This document shows positions 8,448-19,200 of a stretch of 64,000 nt of DNA, in pieces; position 1 is the first letter of the stretch; each line of letters begins with the position of its first letter. Made by a program: the position numbers and the translations under genes. Below the pieces are notes generated by a model. It searched no databases, was not told where the DNA came from, and saw only the letters and a list, made by a program, of their open reading frames with translations. Origin of the DNA: an uncultured Roseburia sp. (GTDB lineage Bacteria; Bacillota; Clostridia; Lachnospirales; Lachnospiraceae); contig CANSKO010000001.1 in the NCBI GenBank assembly GCA_947647505.1, positions 124,001-188,000 on the forward strand, read 5' to 3'.

Positions 8448-10184
8448 ATGGAACGCTTCAGATTTGAAAATCAGGGAACTACGACATACCTCGTCTGCAA
8501 TCTGACAGGCCAGGAGATTGATTCGATGAGTCTTGGCATGCTTACAAACAATAAAATCCCGGGCTTTGCGCCGGCGCTTTATACGCAGCAGGATGAAGAA
8601 ATGCTGATGAAATACAATATCAGCTCGCAGATTACGCTGCGGCAGTATTTTTCCGGCGCAGTCAGCAAAAAACGTCTGCTTGGCGTGATTTCGGGCATTC
8701 TTACAGCGTTAAATTCTGCGGAAGAGTATATGCTGGACTTAAACGCCGTGCTTTTAAATCCGGATTATATTTTTGTGGACGTGACGAGCTGCGGCGTGAA
8801 GATGATCTGTGTTCCGGCGCTGCATATGCCGGATCGCGGATACGATTATGGGACGTTTTTTAAACAGATTATGTTTTCCACGCAGTTTGATCAGACGGAG
8901 GACTGCGAGCATGTGACGCGGATTATCCATTATTTAAACGGGGCGGGCGCGTTTTCCGTGGAGGAATTCGCGAGATTAATCCGCGATCTGGATAACCAGA
9001 CAAGGCAGCTGACAGAATCCGGAAAAGCGCCTGCCACAAATCAGTGGCGCAGCGAAACGACGCTGCTGCGTACGGAAGAACACGCGGGAGGCATGCAGGA
9101 GAGACCGGCGCAGCAGAAGACAGAGCTTTTTCCAAACGGTATGGCGCAGCAGGCGCAGACCATGCCGCCCGTGGCCTCTCTGCCGTCTGGCGCGTCTGAA
9201 ATGGGCGGCGTTATGCAAAAGCCGGAAGAGAAGAACGAAAAAAATATGTCGCTGTTTTATCTGATGCGCCATTATAACAAAGAAAACGCATCGGAGTATA
9301 AGATGCGCAAGGCGGATCGAAAGCAGGCGGAAAAAGAAGATAAAGAACGAAAAAAGATGGAAAAGAGGCAGCAGAAGCAGGAGAAAAAAGGAAAGGGAAA
9401 ACAGAATGCAGCCAAAACGGGCGCGCAGCCGGGCGGTATGGCAGTTCCGGTGGGGACAGGCGTGCAGCCGGGCGGCATGGCGATTCCGTCCGGGACGAAC
9501 ATACAGCCGGCCGGTATGGCAATTCCAGCCGGGACGGGCGTGCAGCCGGGCAACATGGCGGTTCCTCCCGGAATGGGGATGCAGCCGGGCGGTATGGCGA
9601 TTCCAGCCGGGACTGGCGTGCAGCCGGGGAATATGGCGGCGTCTTCCCGAACAGGCATACAGCCAGGCGGCATGACGGCGCCGGCCGGCGTGGGGATGCA
9701 GCGAAACGGCATGGCGTCTTCATTGTCCGGCAAAACGGCGCAGCCGCATGGAATCACGCCGCCGCAGCCGTACGGAGGGTATGCTTCCGGCGGCGGAAGT
9801 TCGGACAATTTCGGGGAAACGACGGTTCTGGTTTCCCAGACGGCAGGTGAGACGACGGTGCTCAAAAGCACAGCGCAGCCGGGGGCGGCGCAGCCCTATC
9901 TGCTCAGAAGCAGAAACGGAGAAAAAATCAGCCTCAACCGTCCCGTGTTTCGCATCGGCAAAGAACGAAGCTTTGTGGATTATCTGATTTCAGACAATAC
10001 GGCGGTGAGCCGCAGCCATGCGAATTTTATCAGAAAAGACGGCGCATGCTTTGTGGTGGATACGAATTCCACCAATCATACATATATCAATGGAAGCATG
10101 ATACCAAGCAATGTTGAGACGGCGTTACACGATGGAGACAAAGTCTGTCTGGCAAATGAGGAATTTCAGTTTCATCAGACGTAA
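8448..10184 (+). CDS. FHA-domain protein with DUF6382-like N-terminus and repeat linker
   Basis: A 578-residue cytoplasmic protein with no signal peptide. Residues 1-190 resemble the DUF6382 domain that accompanies FHA domains in Firmicutes. A Lys/Glu-rich segment (about 275-322) precedes a linker of about eight 13-residue repeats (consensus GxQPGGMAxPxGT). Residues about 485-578 form an FHA domain, with FRIGKERS, VSRSHANF and TNHTYING covering the phospho-threonine binding loops. Three ETT(V/L)L motifs flank the linker. FHA domains bind phospho-Thr peptides, so the adjacent phosphatase and kinase are likely partners. RBS: GGGAGAA upstream. Confidence 0.85.
   Translation: MERFRFENQGTTTYLVCNLTGQEIDSMSLGMLTNNKIPGFAPALYTQQDEEMLMKYNISSQITLRQYFSGAVSKKRLLGVISGILTALNSAEEYMLDLNAVLLNPDYIFVDVTSCGVKMICVPALHMPDRGYDYGTFFKQIMFSTQFDQTEDCEHVTRIIHYLNGAGAFSVEEFARLIRDLDNQTRQLTESGKAPATNQWRSETTLLRTEEHAGGMQERPAQQKTELFPNGMAQQAQTMPPVASLPSGASEMGGVMQKPEEKNEKNMSLFYLMRHYNKENASEYKMRKADRKQAEKEDKERKKMEKRQQKQEKKGKGKQNAAKTGAQPGGMAVPVGTGVQPGGMAIPSGTNIQPAGMAIPAGTGVQPGNMAVPPGMGMQPGGMAIPAGTGVQPGNMAASSRTGIQPGGMTAPAGVGMQRNGMASSLSGKTAQPHGITPPQPYGGYASGGGSSDNFGETTVLVSQTAGETTVLKSTAQPGAAQPYLLRSRNGEKISLNRPVFRIGKERSFVDYLISDNTAVSRSHANFIRKDGACFVVDTNSTNHTYINGSMIPSNVETALHDGDKVCLANEEFQFHQT
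9420..9731 (+). repeat. 39-bp in-frame tandem repeats in the FHA gene
   Basis: About eight imperfect copies of a 39-base unit encode 13 residues each (GxQPGGMAxPxGT). The copies vary mostly at single bases (PGG, PAG, PGN; AIPAG, AVPPG). They form a Pro/Gly/Met-rich flexible linker between the N-terminal domain and the FHA domain. In-frame repeats of this kind can change in copy number by slippage or recombination. Confidence 0.85.
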
Positions 10185-10193
10185 AGGAGCGTT

Positions 10194-10961
10194 ATGAATG
10201 TAACAATTGCAGTCCATACGGACATCGGAATCAAAAAAGAGACAAATCAGGACTCGCTGTTTGTGAAAACGGCAAAAACGGCGTATGGCACAGTTGCCAT
10301 GCTGGCGGTCTGCGATGGAATGGGCGGGCTTTCGAAAGGCGAGCTGGCCAGCGCGACGCTTGTGCGCAGTCTGGACCGCTGGTTTATGCATGCGCTTCCG
10401 GCTCTTTTGTATCAGAATGGCAGCGCGGAGCAGCTGCAGGAGAGCTTTGGCCGCTGCATCGAAGAGACGAATGCAGCGATTGCCGATTATGGAAGGGTGC
10501 ATCATATGGAGCTTGGCACGACGCTGGCTGCGCTTCTTTTGATCGGCAGCCGGTATTATATCGCCAATGTGGGAGATTCCAGAGTGTATCTGCTGACAGA
10601 CAAAGCATGGCAGATTACAAAGGATCAGACGTTTGTGCAGCGTGAGATGGACGCGGGAAGGATGACGGCGCATGAGGCGAAGGAGGATGCAAGAAGAAAC
10701 ATGCTGCTTCAGTGCATTGGAGCGTCGCAGACGGTTTTGCCGGATTTTTACAGCGGCGAGACGCCTGCGGGAGCGCAGTTTCTTTTGTGCAGCGACGGAT
10801 TCCGCCATCAGATTTCCGAGGAAGAGATCTATGCCGTTTTGCATGCGGACGGAGCATGCGGCAGATCTGAAATGGAAGAAAAGCTGGTTCATCTGACGGA
10901 AGTCAATAAGCAGCGGCAGGAAGTGGACAACATATCTTCGATTCTGGTGCAATGCGATTAG
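10194..10961 (+). CDS. PP2C-family Ser/Thr protein phosphatase
   Basis: A 255-residue cytoplasmic protein with all PP2C landmarks: the metal ligand region TDIGIKKETNQDS, CDGMGG (about residue 43), LGTTLAALLL, NVGDSRVYLL and LCSDGFRHQ. AAAGGAG is just upstream. It begins 9 bases after the FHA gene and is followed by the kinase gene after 61 bases. It should reverse phosphorylation by that kinase, as in the widespread PrkC/PrpC-type pairs. No membrane segment is seen. Confidence 0.93.
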   Translation: MNVTIAVHTDIGIKKETNQDSLFVKTAKTAYGTVAMLAVCDGMGGLSKGELASATLVRSLDRWFMHALPALLYQNGSAEQLQESFGRCIEETNAAIADYGRVHHMELGTTLAALLLIGSRYYIANVGDSRVYLLTDKAWQITKDQTFVQREMDAGRMTAHEAKEDARRNMLLQCIGASQTVLPDFYSGETPAGAQFLLCSDGFRHQISEEEIYAVLHADGACGRSEMEEKLVHLTEVNKQRQEVDNISSILVQCD

Positions 10962-11022
10962 CGTCGTTTGCGCGTTGCAGCGGAGGAGGCGCCAGTGCGC
11001 GTTATGGAAATGAGGAGGAAAC

Positions 11023-12732
11023 ATGCTTGAGACAGGATCACTGTTAGATGGAAAGTATCGTATATTAAGCAAGTGCGGGCAGGGCGGAATGAGCGTCGTT
11101 TATATGGCGCGCAATGAAAGAGCCAATAAGACCTGGGCGATCAAAGAGGTCCGCAAAGACGGCACGCAGGATTTTGAGACGGTCCGGCAGGGGCTGATTG
11201 CGGAAACAGATCTGTTAAAGCGGCTGTCGCATCCGCATTTGCCAAGTATTGTAGATGTGATAGACGGCGAAGGCAGCTTTTTGATCGTAATGGATTTTAT
11301 TGAAGGCAAGACGTTAAAGGAAGTTCTGGACGAAAACGGGCCGCAGCCGCAGGAGAGCGTGATCGAGTGGGCAAAGCAGTTATGCGACGTGCTGGGCTAT
11401 CTGCATTCGAGAGAGCCTGCGATCATATATCGCGATATGAAGCCGTCCAATGTAATGCTAAAGCCGGACGGCAATATTGTGCTGTTTGATTTTGGAACGG
11501 CCAGAGAATACAAGGTGCAGAATATGGAAGATACGGTAGCGCTTGGCACAAAAGGCTACGCCGCGCCGGAGCAGTACGAAGGCCACGGGCAGACGGATGC
11601 GCGGACAGACATTTACTGTCTGGGCGCGACGATGTACCATCTGCTGACCGGGCATCATCCCAATGAATTTGACACGATGGCGCCGATTCGAACCTGGCAG
11701 CCGCATCTTTCGGCCGGACTGGAAGAAATCCTGTTGAAATGCACAAAGCCGGACAGAAAAGACCGCTACCAGAACTGCGCGCAGCTTTTGTATGCGCTGG
11801 AGCATTACTGGGAGACGGATGCGCATTATCGGAAACAGGAGATTTCCAAGCTGCGGAAGTTTTTGGTTCCGGCCGTTTTTTCAGCCGTTTTTCTGGTTGG
11901 AAGCGTCGTTTGCTATGCGCTGGAGTCCAATACGAAAAAAAGCACGTATGACGCGTGCCTTGCATCTGCGCGCAATGCGGCGACGGCCGAGGACGCCGTA
12001 TCCAATTACCATAAGGCCATCAATCTGGAACCGGGCAGAGGCGAAGCGTATCTGGAGCTTTTGCAGGATGTTTATCTGGAAGATTCTGTGCTGACGTCAG
12101 AGGAAAGCGAGGAGCTGCGCGGCATTTTGATTGACTATGGCAATGGAAAGCAGACGAATGAAATGGCGTTTCAAAAGGATAGAGAGGCGTATGATGCGTT
12201 TGCCTATGAAGCGGGCATAGCGTATTACTATAAATTTGAAGAAAAAAGCAATAAAAAGAATGCCAGAATTTATTTTTCCATTGCAAAAGAATCGGAGCAT
12301 TTGAAAAAACAGCAGGTGGAGCGGGCGAAGCGCCTGTATGCGATTTCCGATTATTACGCCCGGATTGGACAGGTGGATGAAACGGGGGACGCCAATATTA
12401 CATACCGCCAGTACTGGGATGACCTTGCGGCGCTTTCTTCCGGCAATCTGGTGGAAATCGACAATGAAAATACGGCGTTGATTCTGTATCGGGAATTTGT
12501 GTCTCAGATTGTGTCGCACGCCATGGAATTTAAAAATGACGGCGTGACGCAGGAAGAAATGGAAGCGCAGACGGCAGAAATCCGAACGCATCTGGAAGAG
12601 GACTTTGCTTCCGTCGGAGAGAGCAACCGGGAATTTGTAAAAACGGAGAGCGAAAAGCTAAGAGGCGCGATTGAAACGGCGGAACGCGTCATTGCGTCGG
12701 CGTTTCACACGGTACAGGAGGATGAGGCATGA
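11023..12732 (+). CDS. Membrane Ser/Thr protein kinase (Hanks type) with TPR-like C-terminus
   Basis: A 569-residue protein. The kinase domain covers about residues 10-270: glycine loop CGQGGMSVVY, Lys in WAIKEV, catalytic loop YRDMKPSN (Tyr replaces the usual His of HRD), FDFGTAR and YAAPEQY. A membrane segment lies at about residues 285-305, followed by an extracytoplasmic helical part with TPR-like features and no PASTA repeats. RBS GAGGAGG. It lies after the PP2C gene and overlaps the next gene by 4 bases. The lack of PASTA domains means it is probably not the cell-wall sensing PrkC/Stk1 kinase but a dedicated kinase of this locus. Confidence 0.9.
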   Translation: MLETGSLLDGKYRILSKCGQGGMSVVYMARNERANKTWAIKEVRKDGTQDFETVRQGLIAETDLLKRLSHPHLPSIVDVIDGEGSFLIVMDFIEGKTLKEVLDENGPQPQESVIEWAKQLCDVLGYLHSREPAIIYRDMKPSNVMLKPDGNIVLFDFGTAREYKVQNMEDTVALGTKGYAAPEQYEGHGQTDARTDIYCLGATMYHLLTGHHPNEFDTMAPIRTWQPHLSAGLEEILLKCTKPDRKDRYQNCAQLLYALEHYWETDAHYRKQEISKLRKFLVPAVFSAVFLVGSVVCYALESNTKKSTYDACLASARNAATAEDAVSNYHKAINLEPGRGEAYLELLQDVYLEDSVLTSEESEELRGILIDYGNGKQTNEMAFQKDREAYDAFAYEAGIAYYYKFEEKSNKKNARIYFSIAKESEHLKKQQVERAKRLYAISDYYARIGQVDETGDANITYRQYWDDLAALSSGNLVEIDNENTALILYREFVSQIVSHAMEFKNDGVTQEEMEAQTAEIRTHLEEDFASVGESNREFVKTESEKLRGAIETAERVIASAFHTVQEDEA

Positions 12733-13211
12733 CAGAAGATTTTACGGCAAAAATTGCACTCTACCACAATTTGTTTCTGCTCTTTGGGGGCTTGTTTCTG
12801 CTCTGCCTGTTTGTTGCGGTCGGCTTGTTTTTCTGGCTGGATATTGCGGATGTGATCTCCTATCTGACGGGGCGCAAAGCGAAAAAACAGATCATGCAGC
12901 TTGAAAAAGACAATGCGCAGGGCGTACGGACGCAGATGCCGCAACATAAAGCGCCGCAGGAAAACAAAGACGGGAAACGCCGCAGGAGGCGAAAGAAGGC
13001 GACAGACGCTGACTCAAATTCGACCGAAGTATTGGCATCGATAGAGGCGCCTGCGCCGCCGCTGCCGGCAAATGATGCAACAGAACAGCTGTATGGCGGC
13101 GCGTTTGCGTCTGCCGATCAGCCGGCCGCCGCTGTCGGGTTATTTGAAGTAGAAGAGGAGCTGCTTTTGGTACATACGGTGGAGTGTATGGAAAAGGGAG
13201 GAAACGGATGA
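12729..13211 (+). CDS. Small single-pass membrane protein, unknown
   Basis: A 160-residue protein that I do not recognise. It has one long hydrophobic segment at about residues 15-40 (LFLLFGGLFLLCLFVAVGLFF), then a basic stretch (GKRRRRRKKA, about residue 78) and an acidic, Ala/Pro-rich tail. The ATG overlaps the kinase stop (ATGA), and its own stop overlaps the next start, so translation is probably coupled on both sides. A role as an adaptor between the kinase and the surface protein is possible but not shown. Confidence 0.65.
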   Translation: MTEDFTAKIALYHNLFLLFGGLFLLCLFVAVGLFFWLDIADVISYLTGRKAKKQIMQLEKDNAQGVRTQMPQHKAPQENKDGKRRRRRKKATDADSNSTEVLASIEAPAPPLPANDATEQLYGGAFASADQPAAAVGLFEVEEELLLVHTVECMEKGGNG

Positions 13212-16200
13212 TGAAAAAGAACGTATGGAATGAGAGAAAGCGCATCGCCGCGCTTTTGCTTGCGGCCGCGCTGCTTTTGGGCGCGCTGCCGCAGATTCAT
13301 ATGGAAGTGTGGGCGGAAACGGGAAGCGCTTCTGGATCTGACATAAGCCTTGAGGATTATACGTTTGCGGTATCCGGCGGAGGGGACAGGATTTATGACG
13401 GGACGGCCGTCACAGCAGACGAGCTGTCGTCTTCCATTACGATTACGGCAGAAAAGAGCGGAGAGCCGACAGTAACGCTTACGCCGGGCGCAGACTGCGT
13501 CATTGCCGCAAAGACGCCGGGAGAATGGAAAAACGCGGGCGATTATACGCTGGCGGTGACGCCAATGACAGGCTCCGGGTACACGTTTTCGGAGAAAGAG
13601 GCGGTCTGGCAGATTCAGCCATTTGCGCTGACGGAGGACGCCGTTTCGCTGTCTTCGGATGTGATTCACTGGACGGGCGAAGCGCTTACGGACGGCCAGT
13701 GGCCCGTCGTTACGGTCAGAAATGGAGCGGCCGTTCTTCCAAAAGAGGACTATCAGATTACGACAGATCGAGACGTTAAAGATACAGGCGTTTATTCGAT
13801 ACAGGTGAAGCCTTCGGATGGAAGCGCAAATCTGACCGGAAGCGCGACGCTGCGCTTTGAGGTGAAATACGATGAAACAATCCCGGATGAGAGCTGTTCC
13901 TTTGGCGATCAGAACAGCTGCGTAAAGCGGGAAGACGAAAGCGGCGTGTATTATTATTATAAGGATGCGTCGAAGGTGGTCTTTCGTCCGTCCGCCGGTT
14001 ATGTGATTCTGGAAGAGGGCGTGAGCGGCGGCATTTATCAGAATGGAACGGTTCTGTTGTCAGACGGCGTAACAGAAGTGGTCTTTCGCATTCGAAGGAT
14101 TGGCGGTTCGGGGCGTGAAATCCATATTTCGGGCTTTGTGAAAGATACGGACGGTCCGACGATTTCTTTTGCAAATGGATCTGTTTCGTATGTAAATGGA
14201 ACGGCGTGGGCCGGCGGAGCGCCGGAGTTTACGGTTGAGGACGCGGGGGTCGGCCCCGGGCCGGTTCCGGTGGAGTACCGCAGGAAAGGAGAAGGGGAAA
14301 GCGGCTGGAAACAGTTTACATCTGTCGGAGAAGACGATCTGAAAGACGGGGAGACGTATGAATTTCGCGGGGTAGACGCGCTTTCGAATGTGACGGCGGA
14401 TGCGGATATTATTTCCTGTACGATAGACAAAAACGATCCGGAAATTCACGTTACGCATGCAGCGGAAACGATTACGTTTGACGCGAATGGAACGGCGCAG
14501 CTGCATGTCAGAAGAGACGATCTGGATACAGCCGGCAGCAAAGCGTTTGCCATTGCCGTTTCCGATGCAGGAAGCGGCGTAAAAAGGACGACGGTAATGG
14601 TAAACGGGGAGGATGTGGCAGACGGCGCAAACGGGCTTGCATGGCGCCCGTCTGATCCGCAGACGGCGGAGTTTGCAACGATTGCAATTGAGGCGGAGGA
14701 TCATGTGGGGCATGTCACAGGACGGCAGATTTTGCTTTACTATGATCCGGCGGCGCCGCGCATTGATGATATTTGCCTGAATGGAGAGACGGCGGTCTCC
14801 CTTGCGGCAAAAGAAGACGTTATGATAACGGCAATCGTGACGGATGATCTGTTAAACGGAAGCGAGCAGTTGGAATCCGTGGAATTGATAGAAGAGGACA
14901 AACCGGAAGCGGCGGTCGTCATGCAAAGACAGGAGGGAAGCGACCTCTATGCGTGTGAAATTGCAACGACGGATTTTCTGGAAAAGACGTATCGCATCGT
15001 AGCAAAAGATACGGCGCAAAATGTGGCGCAAAGCGTTTTGATTTCTATTTCCATCGCAAAACGGGCGCCGGAAATCCGGGCAGTTGAAATGGACAGGCAG
15101 CCGAATGAAGCCGGATGGATCAAAGAAGACGCTACGTTTATCATTCGGGTGCCGGAGCCGGCAAATTATCCAAAGAAGATTGCATATTATCTGCAATACC
15201 AGAAGGTAGAGGCGGGAGAAGCGGTAAAGGAAGACGATGCGGCGTGGGAATGGGCGATGCAGGACGGGGAAAAATTAAGAAAGCAGATTGAAGCGCCCGG
15301 CAATTATGTGTTTTTATTCAAAGAAGAAAACGACGCGTTTGACGGACAGTATGCGTTTCGCATACGGGATGACGCAGGCAACCATTCGGCATATCAGTGC
15401 AAAAGCATGAAAAAGGATAAGATTCTTCCGGAAGCGGAACCGGGAGACATACTGGCGCAATATGCGTCCGATCTGTCGGAAAAAGAGGAAAAACACGGCT
15501 TTCTGGAAGGACTGAAGCATTTCTTTGGAAGGGAAGAGATCAACGTATGCCTGTATATTCCGCAGGATCGCATCTCCGGCGTCAAAAGCATAGAATATAT
15601 GTATGATGGCGGCGTTGGCGAGGCGGAAGTCAATGCAGGATATGTGGCAAGCGTGAACGGAGAGGCGTATGCGGAATTTACATTGACGCTTACAAAGAGC
15701 GCGGCGGATAAGCTGAAAGTGACAAAAATTACGGATTATGCCGGAAACAGCGTTACGCAGATGCAGGAGGCGGTTCCCGTTGCAGAGGGCAATACGATTC
15801 TCGTGATCGACCATGTCGCGCCGGTTCTCACTGTCGATTATCTTGATGCAGACGACAAATGGGAGGCAAAAAAAGGAACGGATCTGGACGAAGACGGCAG
15901 GGAGCGGAAATATTATGCCAGGGCGGATAAGGCGTATAAGGAAATTGCGCTGACGTATACGGAGCGTTTCTTTTTGGAACAGGCAAAGGAAGAGACGGGG
16001 CAGGTCGTCCTGCCACAGATTCAGATTAACGGAACGACGCTTCAGGAAGATTCCGAGCTGGTAGAATGGGGCGATTTTGACGCGGCTTCGCATACGGTTA
16101 CTGCAACGCTAAAGCTGCCGTATCAGAAGGATAAGGAAGTGGAATACGTCATTGCCACGTCGTATCAGGACGGATCGGAAAATCTGCTTGTGACGTCGGA

Positions 16201-19200
16201 CGAGTTCTGGCGCGCCAACGCGGAGGACGGCGCGTATGAGGCCGGCACAATTGTTTTGGATGATAAGGCGCCAGAGTTGGCGGCTTATGGAATCAAAGAG
16301 ACGCCAATGCAGGAACGTGTGGAAGACGTTGCCGTTTATCGGAATCAGGATGGAGACGATGTGACGATTTCGTTTACGCTGGAAGAGACGGACAGCTACT
16401 GGCATAAGGAAAATCTGCGGTTTGTGATCCGCGATCTGACGCATGATGCGATCCTTCTGGACGTATCGGGAGAGGAGCTTACGGAATGGGAGGAAGGTCG
16501 AAATCTGCATACGGCGTCCGTTGGATTTGACGGCGAGGCGAATGCAGCGGCCAATTACAGAGCGGAGATTTTTTATCAGGACATTGCGGGGAATTTCATG
16601 GTGGGCAGAGAAGACTTTTCTGTCACAGACGGCAGATACAGCAGCGAGCCGTTTATTCTGGATCATGTCAATCCGGTCTTTCAGGTTGTTTACAATGTAG
16701 CATACCGCCTTGTCAATAACAGCGATACGACGGCGGGCAAAGATGTAAAGCATGCCGCTCCACAGACAGGCTACACGGCCTATTATAACGAAGATATTGT
16801 AGCGACGCTTACCATACGGGAAGAGTATGCGCATCCTGTTACAGAAGACGGGAAGATACAGACGCTTTCCGGATTTTCCTTTACCGTCAATGGGGATGAA
16901 GAAAAGTCGCCTGAGATTGCCTGGAATTATAACGGGCAGACGCAGCTGTATACCGGAACGTTTACGCTAAAAGACGAGGGCCGGTATCAGCTTGGCATCC
17001 GCTATCAGGATGTAGCGGGCAACGCCATGCTGTTTGGCGAGCATGTACAGGGCAAAACGGCGCAGGCAACGGACGGCTTGTATCAGAGCGAGACGCTTGT
17101 CATTGATAAGACGGCGCCGGTATTGAAAACGTCGTATACGACGCCGGCGGGAGAGCCTCTTTCTCCGGTTCATCAAAGAGGCGAACGAAAGTATTTTGAT
17201 CAGAGCGCATATTTGAAGGTGGAAGTGGAGGAAGTAAATTTCAGAAACAGCGAGCTGAAGGAATCGTTAAAAAAGCTCTCTGCTTATACCATGAAGCAGC
17301 CGGAAAAGCAGTTGAATTCGATGGCCGGGCAGTTTATCGAACAGATTGCGGATGCGACAATTGCAGGCTCTTCCATCTGGAATGTGCCGCTGACCACGGA
17401 AGCGAATTATGACATTCCGATTGCATGCGAGGATCTGGCCGGCAATCAGGCGTCCATTGCAACAGAGTATTCCTGTATCGATACCGGAAGCCCTGTCAAT
17501 GTAAAGTTTACATACAGCGTGGAGGAATCCAGCTATAAGGACGTGGTGAATTACAAAAGCTTTGGCTATGCGTTTGCAGATCACAAGCTGACGATGACGG
17601 CTTTGGCGGAGGATGCGGTAGCCGGCATCCGGTTTATGGAATTTACCGTTACGGATGAAACGGGAGAAACGCAGGTGATTACGAAGGAATTTGATCCTTC
17701 CGCAAGCAAAAAAGCAAGCATCGCCCTGCCGCTGTCCGGCAAAAACTTTAAGGGAAGCGTCAGCGTAAAAGTGACGGATTATTCCGCCAATGAAAGCAGA
17801 CGCGAGCAGGGACAGATCGTGGAGACGAATGCGCAGCATAAAAAGAACGGTAAGGCCGTCATTACGACAAAAACAGAGCCAAGCCGTACCGTAGACGGAG
17901 AGGATTACTACAATTCTGACGTGGAATTTAAGCTTACGATGGAAGATACGTATTCCGGCATCGGAAGCTATGCCTATGTAGCCGGAAGCGCGTTAAAGGC
18001 TGCAAAAAACTACAAAGAAATTGCCGGAGACGATATGGAATCGAAAGCCGCTCAGAAAATCGTCCATAAGGTAACGAAGCGCCTGACGCTTTTATCCAGT
18101 GAAAACAATCAGAATGAAGTGAAGGTTACGGCGGAATTTACGGATAACGCAGGGCATAAAAGCAAGGTGAAGCAGTCGTACAACATTGATGTGACGAAGC
18201 CAAAAATTGACGTGACCTGGGATTTGAACGATCCTTTGAACGAGGAATATTTTAAAGAGACGCGAACGGCGACCGTTGTGATTACGGAGCGCAATTTCGA
18301 TGAAAACGACGTAGAATTTCAGATTACGAATACGGATGGCGCAATGCCGGAGATCAGCTCTTTTGACACGGCGGGAACGGGAGATGAAACGACGCATACG
18401 GCGACCGTAACATTTTCGGAGGACGGCGATTACACGTTTGCGCTTTCCTTCGTAGATCTGGCGGGCAATGAGGAGACGTATGACAGCGAGGATGCGTTTA
18501 CGATTGATACGACGCTGCCGGAATACGTCGTAACGTATGACAATAACAGCGCGTTAAACAACCATTATTACAACGAGCAGCGTACGGCTACGATCGATAT
18601 CTTAGAGCACAATTTTGATCCGGCTTCGGTTACGGCTGCGATTACAAAAGACAACGCGTCTGCCGGCCTGTCGTTTTCCGGATGGAGTAAAAACGGCGAC
18701 CATAACGTTGCGACGGTAACGTTTGATGCGGACGGAGAGTATACGTTTGGTTTCACGGGCATGGATCTGGCCGGAAATGAGATGGAGGTCTATGCGCAGG
18801 ATCACTTTGTGGTAGACAGGACGGAGCCGGAAATTGAGATTTTTGACATTGAAAATCATTCGGCAAATAACGGCAGCGTACGGCCGGGCATTCGTTATAA
18901 CGATACGAATTATGACGCCGGCGCTACCGTCGTAGAAATGAAGGGCTTTCACAATGGCGTGATCGACATGGAGGGCACAACGTCAGTCGCCTCGACCGGC
19001 GTGGAGCTTAAAATGGATGATTTTGCATACGAGCCTGATATGGACGATCTTTATACGATGCATGCGACGGTGTATGATCTGGCCGGCAACAGTTCGGAAG
19101 CGGAGGTGACGTTTTCCGTGAACCGCTTTGGCTCCGTTTATACATTTGATGAAGAAACGGACGATCTGGTCGGCGATAACGGCATGTATTATACGAATCG

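Noticed and set aside
9420-9731. Possible CRISPR-like array because of regular 39-base units
   Set aside because: There are no unique spacers; units are contiguous and in frame with the protein.
9272-9871. Repeated-looking reverse frame over the FHA repeats, at first sight similar to a collagen-like protein
   Set aside because: The Pro/Cys/Gly repeats are just the reverse complement of the FHA linker repeats.
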